Shown here: positions 25,539-33,911 of the stretch, piece by piece
Layout of the letters: the number at the start of each line of letters is the position of its first letter
Position numbering within the stretch: position 1 is the stretch's first letter
Source: Microbacterium memoriense
Lineage (GTDB): Bacteria; Actinomycetota; Actinomycetes; Actinomycetales; Microbacteriaceae
Length of the DNA: 64,000 nt
Assembly (NCBI RefSeq): GCF_025398275.1
Contig: NZ_JAODOR010000007.1
Location: forward strand, 1 to 64,000
Reading direction: 5' to 3'
The notes under the pieces: generated by a model
What the model saw: only the letters and a program-made list of their open reading frames with translations
Told to the model about the DNA's origin: nothing
The model's database searches: none
Program-made: the position numbers and the translations under genes

Positions 25539-25890
25539 GGGCCGCCACCCGCGCACGCAGCTCGCGCGGCGCGAACGGCTTCACGAAGAAATCGTCGGCC
25601 CCGGCGTTCTTGGCTCGTGCGACATCGTCTGCGGATGACCGTGCGGTCAGCATCATGATTCGCGTCGCCGCGAACGCGTCGTCGGCGCGCAACGTCTCGC
25701 AGACCTCGATGCCGTTTTTGACGGGCATCATCCAATCCAGGACCATGACGTCAGGCCGGCGCGCCTGAGCAGCGGCGACACCGGCGCCACCATCGCGGGC
25801 CACATCCACCTCATGCCCCGCCGCGCTGAGCACCGCGGAAACAAGCGCAGCGACATCGGGGTCGTCTTCGACGACCAGTACGTATGCCAC
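25528..25890 (-). CDS. Stand-alone receiver-domain response regulator
   Basis: 120-residue single REC domain with no output domain. The acidic pair is Glu8-Asp9-Asp10, the phosphoacceptor is Asp52 in MVLDWMMP, the switch Thr is at 82 and the conserved Lys at 104 in FFVKPF. It probably acts by protein contact, as CheY or SpoIIA-type shuttle receivers do. The open frame reaches 25932, but the GTG at 25890 has AAGGA five bases upstream and gives the expected VAYVLVVEDD start. It is divergent from the two histidine kinases, the nearest candidate partners, across a 76-bp gap. Confidence 0.9.
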   Translation of the reverse strand: MAYVLVVEDDPDVAALVSAVLSAAGHEVDVARDGGAGVAAAQARRPDVMVLDWMMPVKNGIEVCETLRADDAFAATRIMMLTARSSADDVARAKNAGADDFFVKPFAPRELRARVAALIG

Positions 25891-25966
25891 GGTGATCCTT
25901 CGCGAGCTTGCCGGTTTTCCTTTACCGTACACGCGTCCGAGCGCCGATCGGCGCTAGCGTCGAGTC

Positions 25967-27610
25967 ATGCGCTTCCCCCGGCCGACCCCTCGTGCACTCT
26001 TGCTGTGGGTGGGGGGACCGGCCACCATCTTCGCCCTGAGCGTCATCGGTGTGTGGATGATCGTGCCCCGCTTGCCCATCTCCCTCTGGTGGCCTGCCGC
26101 CGGCGCCGCGGCGTGCTTCGCTCTGTTCACGCCGGCGCGGCAGCGAGCCTTCGCCTACGCGGCGATCTTCGCCGCGATCTCGCTGGCGGGCATCGCCGCC
26201 GGCACGGCGCCGATGACCGCCGTCGCCTACGCCGCCGCCGGTACCGGCGAGACGGTGCTGTTCGTCAGCCTGCTCTTCTTCCGCCGCCCCGACTTCCGTT
26301 TGACGTCCCTGCGCGACGCGACGCGCTTCGCCGCGGCCGCGACGATTGCGGCGAGCGCCTACGGTGTCACCGTCGGCATGGTGAGCGCCCTCGCCGCTGG
26401 CGGAGATATCCTCCTCACAGCGATCATCGCGGCGGCGTCCCACGCCTCGGCAGTCTTGCTGGCGGCCCCGTTTGCACTTCTCCCCCCACGCGAAGAAGAC
26501 GCGGTCGGGTGGTGGGAGGTGGCGATCCAAACCGTCCTGCTGGCCGGTGCTCTGTCCGTCGCCTTCGCCCCCGCCTCGCGCCTGCCGCTGAGCTTTCTCG
26601 TCTTCGTGGTCCTCATCTGGGCCGTCCTACGCTTCCCGCCGATCATCGCCTACGCCCAGTCCCTGATCCTCGGCATCACGGTGGTGATCCTCACCCGTGC
26701 CGGGTACGCGTCGTTCCCCGAAGCGCTCACCCCCACCGAGGTCGCGGTCACGACCGTCACCCTGCTCGGCACCATCGGACTCGTGACAGTTGCCGTTGTC
26801 TCATCACGCTATGACAGCGTCCTCCGCAACCGCACCGCCGTGGCGTCGGCGCGCGCAATCGCGGACGCCGAACGCGAAACGGCCGCCGCCCTCCGCGCCC
26901 GCTATGAGCTCGAGCGACAGCGCGAAGACTTCATCGCGACGACGAGCCATGAGCTGCGGACTCCGGTGACGATCATCGCCGGGTACGCCTCACTGCTCGG
27001 CGACGGCGACCTCGACACCCACTCGCGCGAATGGGTGCAAGCGATCACCCGCAATACGGCACGCCTCGGTCTTCTCCTCAGCAACCTCCTCTCCCTCGCC
27101 CACCCGCAAGACGATCCCGATCCGTGGCCGAGGTCGACGTCCGCATCCGATCTCATCGCCGGAGCGCTCGCCCCCCTCAGCGATGCGATCGGTGCCGCGG
27201 GTGTCTCGATTGCCATGACGGCTCCGGCCGACCTCGCCGTCTGGGCCGACCGTGAAGACGCGAAGCGAATCCTCCGCAGCCTCATCTCCAACGCCGTGAA
27301 CTTCAGTCCGGTGGGCGGTGAGGTCGCGGTCTCGGCCGAGCGGATCGGCAGCGACATCATGTTCTCGGTTCGCGATCAGGGCCCGGGCATGCCCCCCGAG
27401 GTCGCCGAGCACGTGTTCGAACCGTTCTACCGAGGCTCCAACGCCGCGCTCCACTCGACCCCGGGTGTCGGGCTCGGTCTCCCCATCGCGCGCATGCTCG
27501 CGCGCCGCAACCACGGCGAGCTCTCCCTCGTCACCAGCACGGGTGCCGGCGTGCGCGCGACGCTGCTCCTCCGCGCGGCGGGCCCCCTCGCCGTAGAGGG
27601 TCTCACATGA
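25967..27610 (+). CDS. MASE1-like membrane sensor histidine kinase
   Basis: 547 residues. The N-terminal 280 residues hold about eight membrane helices in the manner of MASE1 sensor domains (LPISLWWPAAGAAACFAL). A coiled segment (about 285-320) precedes the HisKA box TTSHELRTP with His328, and a HATPase domain has the N box (SLISNAVNFSP), G1 (VRDQGPGMPP) and G2 (GVGLGLPIA). It autophosphorylates at His328 in response to an unknown membrane signal. There is no RBS; TAGCGT ends six bases before the ATG, so a leaderless transcript is likely. Its stop overlaps the start of the next kinase (ATGA), so the two are co-translated. Confidence 0.92.
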   Translation: MRFPRPTPRALLLWVGGPATIFALSVIGVWMIVPRLPISLWWPAAGAAACFALFTPARQRAFAYAAIFAAISLAGIAAGTAPMTAVAYAAAGTGETVLFVSLLFFRRPDFRLTSLRDATRFAAAATIAASAYGVTVGMVSALAAGGDILLTAIIAAASHASAVLLAAPFALLPPREEDAVGWWEVAIQTVLLAGALSVAFAPASRLPLSFLVFVVLIWAVLRFPPIIAYAQSLILGITVVILTRAGYASFPEALTPTEVAVTTVTLLGTIGLVTVAVVSSRYDSVLRNRTAVASARAIADAERETAAALRARYELERQREDFIATTSHELRTPVTIIAGYASLLGDGDLDTHSREWVQAITRNTARLGLLLSNLLSLAHPQDDPDPWPRSTSASDLIAGALAPLSDAIGAAGVSIAMTAPADLAVWADREDAKRILRSLISNAVNFSPVGGEVAVSAERIGSDIMFSVRDQGPGMPPEVAEHVFEPFYRGSNAALHSTPGVGLGLPIARMLARRNHGELSLVTSTGAGVRATLLLRAAGPLAVEGLT

Positions 27611-29241
27611 GCGTCGACCGGTGGGCCGAGCGCAGTCTTGTGGGGTCGATTGCGCGATCGGTGTGGCAGTGGCAACTCATCCTCACGTTGAGCGTCGTCG
27701 TGATGGGTGCGGTCGTCGCCGTGCTCGACCCGCATCTCTTCGGATCCGTCCCCTTCCTGACGGGGCTGCTGCTCATCGTCGCCATCGGCCTCGCGGCCAT
27801 CGGTCTTGATTGGACTCGCCATCCCACGCGCGTCGCGCTGACCGTCCCGCTCCTCGATACTGCGGCGATCGGTCTTCTTGCCGCGAGCACGCAGTCGTTC
27901 AGTTTTCTCTGGTGCTTCCCGGTCGCCTGGATCGCCACGTACTACGGCACGCCTGCCCTGGTCTCCGCCCTCGGCATCGCGCTCGCCACACAGGTCCCGC
28001 AGTGGTGGAACGGCGGACGCACGGTCGAGACGACTCTGACCCTGCTGATCATCATCGTCTCGCTCGGCTTCCTCGGCGTCACGATCTCGATCGGCACGCG
28101 TCGCACGCGTGCTCTGCGCCACCTCATGCGCCGGCAGTCCCAGCAGCTCGACCGCGCGATCCAGCGGATCGTGGCCGAGGGGCACCGCGCCGACGCCCTC
28201 TTCGATGCGGTCGGCGTCGCGCTCGCGCGCGTCGACGAAGACGGACAACTCCTCGCCGCCAACGCTGCCTATCGCGCGCTGTACTCGTACCCCGGCGACG
28301 ATCTCACCCATCCGTCCTCCGCCGTCGAATACGCCGACTACCTCGGCGACGCTCTCTCCCCCGACCAGACCTCCGTCGCGCGCGCGGCCGCCGGAGCGCG
28401 GGTGACGAACGAACGCATGTGGCTGTACGACGCCGAGGGAGAGTGGCGTGCGCTCAGCCTGTCCATCCGCGAACGCAACATCGACGCGGGAGGCGCCCGC
28501 GGTGCCATCATCGAGATCGTCGACGACAGCGACAGCGTCCGGCAGCAGGCGGAGAGCCGGTCGCAGGCCAGTGCGGTCTCGCACGAGCTGCGCAACCCGC
28601 TGACCGCGATCCTCGGGCATGCCGACCTGCTGCTCGACGACGACACTCTCGATCCCGCCGCCAAAGAGCACGCCACGGTCATCGAGAACGCTGCCGAGCG
28701 GATGCTGGTGCTCATCCGCGGCCTGCTCGGCAACACCCAGCCGTCCGACCGCGCACCGCGCGACTTCGATCTCGGCAGCGTTGCTGCGAGCGCCGTCGCC
28801 GCCTTCTCCCCGACCGCGGCCGCCAAGAACGTGACGGTCGTCAAGGAGATGGGCGCGTCGCTACCGGTGAGTGGCGACGGATTCCGGATGCGTCAGGTCG
28901 TGGACAACCTCATCAGCAACGCCATCAAGTACACGCCCCGCGGGGGCACCGTCGTGGTGTCCACGAGCTCCACCGCCGACACGGCGGAGCTCCGCATCGC
29001 CGATACCGGCATCGGAATCGGGTCGGACGATCTCGCGCGCATCTTCGACCCCTACTTCCGAGCGCAGAGCGCCACCGACGGTCATGTCGGCGGCACGGGA
29101 CTCGGCATGGGGATCGCTCGCGAAATCGTCCGTCGCCATCATGGCGATATCACCGTGACCAGCACGCTCGGACAAGGGACCACGGTCACGGTCACCCTGC
29201 CGGCCGCATCGACGCTCGAAGGAGAAGGTCGTGATCGATAA
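27607..29241 (+). CDS. PAS-containing membrane sensor histidine kinase
   Basis: 544 residues. Five or six N-terminal helices (about 20-162) are followed by a PAS-like domain (about 195-305), a HisKA box VSHELRNP with His326, and a HATPase domain with NLISNAIKYTP, IADTGIGI and GTGLGMGIA. All catalytic boxes are intact. It overlaps the upstream kinase by ATGA and overlaps the next gene by 11 bp, so the three are one operon. Two tandem hybrid-free kinases with a single divergent receiver suggest a branched or heterodimeric sensing arrangement. The signal is unknown. Confidence 0.92.
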   Translation: MSVDRWAERSLVGSIARSVWQWQLILTLSVVVMGAVVAVLDPHLFGSVPFLTGLLLIVAIGLAAIGLDWTRHPTRVALTVPLLDTAAIGLLAASTQSFSFLWCFPVAWIATYYGTPALVSALGIALATQVPQWWNGGRTVETTLTLLIIIVSLGFLGVTISIGTRRTRALRHLMRRQSQQLDRAIQRIVAEGHRADALFDAVGVALARVDEDGQLLAANAAYRALYSYPGDDLTHPSSAVEYADYLGDALSPDQTSVARAAAGARVTNERMWLYDAEGEWRALSLSIRERNIDAGGARGAIIEIVDDSDSVRQQAESRSQASAVSHELRNPLTAILGHADLLLDDDTLDPAAKEHATVIENAAERMLVLIRGLLGNTQPSDRAPRDFDLGSVAASAVAAFSPTAAAKNVTVVKEMGASLPVSGDGFRMRQVVDNLISNAIKYTPRGGTVVVSTSSTADTAELRIADTGIGIGSDDLARIFDPYFRAQSATDGHVGGTGLGMGIAREIVRRHHGDITVTSTLGQGTTVTVTLPAASTLEGEGRDR

Positions 29242-30409
29242 CGACGTGTTCATCGTCTTCGTCGCCCTGGCGACGCTGTGCACCATCATCATCATCGGGT
29301 TGGGGTTCCTGCCTCGGCCCTCCCGCGAGGCCGCGATCTGGTCGGGAGCGTTCGTCGGAGCGATGTGCGCCTCGTACGTCTGGCTCGCCGGCAACGTCCT
29401 GGGCCTCGCTCCCCTCCGCTCCGCCGGCATCGGCATCGTCCTGACGGCGTCGATGTGCATGTGGGTGGGTCTGCGCGCGCGTCGCGCCGCCGAGCGCACC
29501 TACCTCGCCCCGATCCTTCTCCTCGGTGTCGCTTTGACGGCGCTCATCGTCATCTCAGCAGAGACCTCGTGGGCGGAGATCGGCTTCCGCGCGGCGTTGC
29601 TGGTCGCCGCCGCGGTAGCCGCAGCGACGACCAGTGAGCTCTTCCGAATGGGGCCACTGCACCGCGACGAGATCCTCCCGCTCGCGCTCGCCTCGCTCGC
29701 GTTCATCATCGTCACCGCGGCCGGCGTGGTCGACGGCGCCCTCCGCCTCGCGCGCGGTGAATCCCTCGAGATCGACGGGGGTGTCCTCGCGCTCCGCGCC
29801 CTCGGTGTGCTCGGCGGGGCGGTGTACTTCGTCGCGGCGCTCGTGACACTCCTGCTGCTCGTGCGCGAAGAACGTGCCGGCACCCATCACGCGCTGCGTT
29901 TCGACTTCAGCGCGATCGCCCGCGATCGCCTGGCACGCGCGGAGGTCGCCAACGACCTGTGGTGGTCGGTCCTGGAGATCCGCCTCGACGACCCCATCGC
30001 GATCCGCGAGGCGACGAGCACCGCGGCGTACAACCGCGTCGTCGCCCGCTTCGCCAGCGACGTGCTCTCGATGCTTCCCGCCGAAGCCGACATCGACCAG
30101 AAGTCGGCGAGCCGCTACGTCGTCCTCCTTCCCCGGCCCGACGCATCCGTGCGCCCCCTCCTCAGCCGCCTCTTGGCGCGGGTTGCCACTCCCACCGAGG
30201 GGCAGGGGATCGAGACCCGACTGTCGGCGAGCATCGGCTGGGCGCCAGTCGGCCTCCTCAGCTTCTCCCTCGACACGCTCCTGGCCGCCGCCGCCGACGC
30301 TGCCGACACCGCACAACGTGAAGGAGGCGACCGCTGGGAGCGCGCGGACGATCTCGCCTTCCTGGACAACGCGCCGACCGGAAACATCACCGACGCACGC
30401 CCCGCGTAG
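29231..30409 (+). CDS. Membrane protein with degenerate GGDEF-like domain
   Basis: 392 residues. Six or seven helices fill residues 5-215 and a cytoplasmic domain follows. Its C-terminal part, LSASIGWAPV and then DTLLAAAADAADTAQREGGD, resembles the second half of GGDEF domains (SiGvA, then aDxAlYxAKxxGrn). Where the GGDEF signature belongs, the sequence is KSASRYVVLLPRP, so the catalytic and metal residues are absent. Cyclic-di-GMP synthesis is therefore very unlikely, and a scaffold or nucleotide-sensing role is possible. The start overlaps the kinase gene by 11 bp. The GGDEF relation is my inference from pattern only. Confidence 0.7.
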   Translation: MIDNDVFIVFVALATLCTIIIIGLGFLPRPSREAAIWSGAFVGAMCASYVWLAGNVLGLAPLRSAGIGIVLTASMCMWVGLRARRAAERTYLAPILLLGVALTALIVISAETSWAEIGFRAALLVAAAVAAATTSELFRMGPLHRDEILPLALASLAFIIVTAAGVVDGALRLARGESLEIDGGVLALRALGVLGGAVYFVAALVTLLLLVREERAGTHHALRFDFSAIARDRLARAEVANDLWWSVLEIRLDDPIAIREATSTAAYNRVVARFASDVLSMLPAEADIDQKSASRYVVLLPRPDASVRPLLSRLLARVATPTEGQGIETRLSASIGWAPVGLLSFSLDTLLAAAADAADTAQREGGDRWERADDLAFLDNAPTGNITDARPA

Positions 30410-30419
30410 GATCGGGCGG

Positions 30420-32219
30420 GTGACTGCGCCCGTTCTCCCTCCTGCCGCGCGCACCGCCGGGCGCATCTTCGTGATCGCCCTCGGCGCCTGCCTGCTCGCC
30501 GTAATCGCGATCGCCGGATGGATCGGCGTCCGCGGCGCCGAGGCCTACGGCCATGTCCGCGCCGTCCAAGACGGCACGTCGGACGCGATCGCGGCGCTCT
30601 CGGCCGATCCCGCCGCCGCGAGCACCACGCTCGAAGGCCTCGCCGCACACGCCGCCGCCGCCCGCGATCTCACCTCCGATCCCATCTGGCGACTCGGCGA
30701 GAGCGTTCCATGGATCGGCCCGCAGCTGTCCGCCTTCGCCACCGTCGCGGCAGGCCTTGACGCCGTCCTCACCGAGGGCCTCACCCCGATCGCCCGCTCG
30801 GCGGGGGGTCTCTCGCTCGACGCACTGAAGCCGGTGGATGGTCGCATCGACCCCGCACCGCTCGCCACGATCGCCGAACCAGCCCGCGCCGGCGCCGATG
30901 CCGTGGCCCGCTCGTCGGCGCGCATCCACGCGATCGACACGGTTCCCCTCGCGGGTGTCGTGGCGGATGCCGTCCGCGACGCCGACGCACAGTTCGCCGA
31001 GGTCGCCACGGCGACCGACGCGCTCGCCCGCGCCGCGGCGCTCCTCCCCGGCATGCTGGGGCAAGACGGTCCGCGCACCTATCTGGTCATCGTCCAGAAC
31101 AACGCCGAGTGGCGCTCCCTCGGGGGCATTGCCGGCGCGGGTGTGCTGCTGCATACCGAGGATGGGGTCCTCACGCTGTCCGGCACGTTGTCCTCCACGG
31201 ACTTTCCTTCCGGTTTCCCTGACCCGGTCGCGCCCCTCTCCGACGAGATCGTGGCCCTCTTCGACACCAAACCCGCGCGCTACATCCAGAACACCACGCA
31301 GATCCCGGACTTCGCCGTGGGCGCCCCCCTCGCCGCCGAGATGGTTCGGAGTGAGACGGGCCTCACCGTGGATGGAGTCCTCGCCGTCGACCCCGTCGTC
31401 CTCTCATACCTCCTCGACGCGACAGGACCGGTCACCGTACCCACGGGCGACGTCCTGACGGCCGACAACGCCGTGAGCCTTCTTCTCAATGAGGTGTATT
31501 TCCGATACGACAAGCCCGCCGATCAGGATGCGTTCTTCTCTGCGGCGGCCGGCGCCGTCTTCGACGCGCTCGCGCGCGGGACGGCATCGCCGGGCGACCT
31601 CGTCTCGGCACTCGGGCAGGCCGGCGCCGAACGGCGCCTCCTGCTGTGGAGCGCCGACCCTGATGAGCAGCTCATCCTCGCAGACACCACCCTCGCGGGC
31701 CCTTTGCCCACAACCAACGACCAGACCGCGCAGTTCGGCGTGTACCTCAACGAGGGCGGCGGTTCGAAAATGAGCTACTACACGCATCCGAGCGTGCAGC
31801 TCGCGTGGAACACGTGCGCCCCCTCCGAGACGGTCGCCGCTCGCTCCCTCACTCTGACCCTCACCCTCGAGAGCACGGCGCCCGCGGATGCCGCGACCTC
31901 CCTCCCGCCGTACCTCACGGCGGACGGGGCGTTCGGAACAGCCCCCGGAGACTCCGATGTGGTCGGCAACATCTATCTGCCCACTGGCTACGAGCTCACG
32001 GAATCATCGCTCAGCACCGGCGGCGGGTTCGGCGGCGGCATGCACGACGGGCGGCAGGTCCTCACGCTCGGCGTCGTCCTCGCCCCCGGCGCCTCCGCGA
32101 CGGCCACCGTCACCGTGCGCGCCGTGACCGGAGCGGATCACGCGGAAGCGCTGGTCACCCCCACCGCCGACGCGGACCTGGCGACCACCGTGTCCGCCGG
32201 CTGCGGAGCCCTCGGGTAA
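30420..32219 (+). CDS. DUF4012-domain surface protein
   Basis: 599 residues with an N-terminal signal anchor (IFVIALGACLLAVIAIAGWI) and a large extracytoplasmic part that matches DUF4012: RTYLVIVQNNAEWRSLGGI, then DGVLAVDPVVLSYLLDATGP and YLNEGGGSKMSYYT. The family occurs in Gram-positive bacteria, often near surface polysaccharide genes. Its activity is not established, and a link to the LytR-CpsA-Psr superfamily has not been shown here. The long open frame extends back to 29874 through the preceding gene. The GTG at 30420 is the sensible start, with TAGGAT seven bases before it (overlapping the upstream stop codon), the pattern of a leaderless start. Alternatively it is read through from the operon. 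Confidence 0.87.
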   Translation: MTAPVLPPAARTAGRIFVIALGACLLAVIAIAGWIGVRGAEAYGHVRAVQDGTSDAIAALSADPAAASTTLEGLAAHAAAARDLTSDPIWRLGESVPWIGPQLSAFATVAAGLDAVLTEGLTPIARSAGGLSLDALKPVDGRIDPAPLATIAEPARAGADAVARSSARIHAIDTVPLAGVVADAVRDADAQFAEVATATDALARAAALLPGMLGQDGPRTYLVIVQNNAEWRSLGGIAGAGVLLHTEDGVLTLSGTLSSTDFPSGFPDPVAPLSDEIVALFDTKPARYIQNTTQIPDFAVGAPLAAEMVRSETGLTVDGVLAVDPVVLSYLLDATGPVTVPTGDVLTADNAVSLLLNEVYFRYDKPADQDAFFSAAAGAVFDALARGTASPGDLVSALGQAGAERRLLLWSADPDEQLILADTTLAGPLPTTNDQTAQFGVYLNEGGGSKMSYYTHPSVQLAWNTCAPSETVAARSLTLTLTLESTAPADAATSLPPYLTADGAFGTAPGDSDVVGNIYLPTGYELTESSLSTGGGFGGGMHDGRQVLTLGVVLAPGASATATVTVRAVTGADHAEALVTPTADADLATTVSAGCGALG

Positions 32220-32248
32220 GATCAAAGTCTCCCGGGGAAAGGGTGAGC

Positions 32249-32791
32249 ATGCCGCTCCGCTTCCGCGCTGCCATCACGGCCGCGGCGATCATACTGCTGA
32301 CTCTCGGTGCGCCTTTCGCAGCGCAGGCGTCGAGCATCTACCCGCCCGTGGACGCGTGCGAAAGCTCGCAGTCCGCCGCCGCTGCCGGCGCAACCATCAC
32401 GTTCTCGTGCAACGCCGGGACCTTCGGCGCCGACGAGGCGGTCACGGTCACCCTCACGGGAGAGAACGCGGCCTCCGCCCGCTTCGCCCTCGTTCGCCTC
32501 GAGGTGTCGACCTTGAGCGGCGCCTACACGTCGACGTCGAGCGGCGCCCTGGATGCCGTCCGCATCACGCTGCCGAGCAACAGCTCCGGCATCTACAACA
32601 TCGCCGCCGTCTCTGCGACATCGGCCGGCGGCACCTCGAGCGTCTCGGCGCTCGGAGCGGACGGCTTGCCGTCGACCGGCGGCGATAGCTCGCAGCTCCT
32701 CGGTCTGTGGATCGGCGGTGGCGCCGTCGTTCTCGCCGGGGTCGTCATCCTCGTGGCCGTGTGGCTCCGCCGCCGTCGCGACGACGACTGA
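32249..32791 (+). CDS. Small LPXTG cell-wall-anchored protein
   Basis: 180 residues. It has a signal peptide (MPLRFRAAITAAAIILLTLG, cleavage near AQA), a mature part of about 110 residues rich in Ser, Thr and Ala, and a sorting signal LPSTG at 140-144. A hydrophobic helix and RRRRDDD end the protein. It should be linked to peptidoglycan by a housekeeping sortase, although no sortase gene is in the window. The mature domain shares VTVTLTGENAASA with the second LPXTG protein (VTFTLTGENGAGA), so the two are paralogues. The ATG at 32249 follows GGGGAAAGGG; a GTG six bases earlier is also possible. The function is unknown and may be structural. Confidence 0.85.
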   Translation: MPLRFRAAITAAAIILLTLGAPFAAQASSIYPPVDACESSQSAAAAGATITFSCNAGTFGADEAVTVTLTGENAASARFALVRLEVSTLSGAYTSTSSGALDAVRITLPSNSSGIYNIAAVSATSAGGTSSVSALGADGLPSTGGDSSQLLGLWIGGGAVVLAGVVILVAVWLRRRRDDD

Positions 32792-32813
32792 TCCCGCTCG
32801 ATAGAGTGCAGTG

Positions 32814-33839
32814 GTGGCCCATTCCCGCTCTCCCCGGCGCCGACGACGCCCGTCGACACGCACCTGGATCGTCGTCGGGCTCATCGCCGCGGGCATCCTC
32901 GTCGTCTCCGTGCTCGCCGTCGTCGGGTGGGTCGTGACGCGGGGCTTCTACGCCGCCGTGGCGACGCCCCCTGCGCACGGCACGACCGTCATCGCGCCGG
33001 AGCAGTCGAAGGCGACCGTCGCCCTCAAGACGATGGGGATGGATGCCGATGCCGTCACCGCGACGGAGTATCTCGCCGCGCAGCCGACCGCCTACTGGCT
33101 CACCCCCGAGCAAGACCCGATCGGCACCGCCGGCGCGACGGTGACATCCCTCCTTGCCCAGGCGCGCACAGAGAAGCGCACACTGGCCGTGGTCGTCTAC
33201 GGCCTTCCCGAACGCGATTGCGGCAACCATTCTGCGGGCGGCCTCGAAGAGGACGACTATCGCGTGTGGGTGAAGGAGATCGCGGCGGGTATCGCGACCG
33301 GACCCGACGTGCGGACGATCGTCATCCTCGAGCCCGACAGCATCGCCCTCGCCTCCGATTGCGGCGACATCGCTGACCGCGCGCGGACGCTCCAGGCCGC
33401 CGTCGGCTCGCTCGTTGCCCCCCACACCTGGATCTACGTCGACGGCGGTCACAGCCGGTGGCGCAGTGCCGCCGAGATGGCCGACCTCATCCGTCAGATC
33501 GGCGTCATCGACCGCGTGCGGGGGGTTGCTCTCAACGTGTCGAACTATCAGTCCTCCTACGACGAGTTCGCCTTCGCTCACGCCCTCTCCGACGCCCTCG
33601 GGGGCACGCACGCCATCATCGACACATCCCGCAACGGGGCGGCCACCGCAGGCGCCACGTGGTGCAACCCGCGGGGCCAGCGCATCGGCGAACCGGGCGG
33701 GACCTTCGGAGACGAGGTCGTCGACACGAACCTGTGGATCAAGCCCCCGGGAGAGAGCGACGGCACCTGCAACGGCGGCCCGGCAGCCGGCGTGTGGTGG
33801 CCCGATGTCGCCGTCGAGCTCACCCAGGACGTGGGCTGA
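32814..33839 (+). CDS. Glycoside hydrolase family 6 (endoglucanase-like), membrane-anchored
   Basis: About 341 residues: a basic start, one signal-anchor helix (about 18-42) and a GH6 catalytic domain. The family landmarks are VVVYGLPERDCG with the Asp of RDC at about 135, VILEPDSIAL with the catalytic-acid Asp at about 175, YVDGGHSRW, VALNVSNYQS and the C-terminal LWIKPPGESDGTC. GH6 enzymes cleave beta-1,4-glucan with inversion. In actinobacteria a GH6 enzyme also accompanies the CslA glucan synthase, so processing of a self-made glucan is more likely than cellulose digestion. Two GTG codons at 32811 and 32814 compete. I prefer 32814 because TAGAGT ends six bases before it, the leaderless spacing. 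Confidence 0.9.
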   Translation: MAHSRSPRRRRRPSTRTWIVVGLIAAGILVVSVLAVVGWVVTRGFYAAVATPPAHGTTVIAPEQSKATVALKTMGMDADAVTATEYLAAQPTAYWLTPEQDPIGTAGATVTSLLAQARTEKRTLAVVVYGLPERDCGNHSAGGLEEDDYRVWVKEIAAGIATGPDVRTIVILEPDSIALASDCGDIADRARTLQAAVGSLVAPHTWIYVDGGHSRWRSAAEMADLIRQIGVIDRVRGVALNVSNYQSSYDEFAFAHALSDALGGTHAIIDTSRNGAATAGATWCNPRGQRIGEPGGTFGDEVVDTNLWIKPPGESDGTCNGGPAAGVWWPDVAVELTQDVG

Positions 33840-33911
33840 CGCCGCCGTGGCGGCACGCCTGTAGCATGTGACTCACCGACGCCCCTTCCATCCCCCCCGG
33901 AGCACCGTCCT

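Noticed and set aside
29874-30419. Long N-terminal extension of the DUF4012 gene
   Set aside because: The extension lies inside the GGDEF-like gene in another frame and is Arg/Ser/Pro-rich. The signal anchor begins right after the GTG at 30420.
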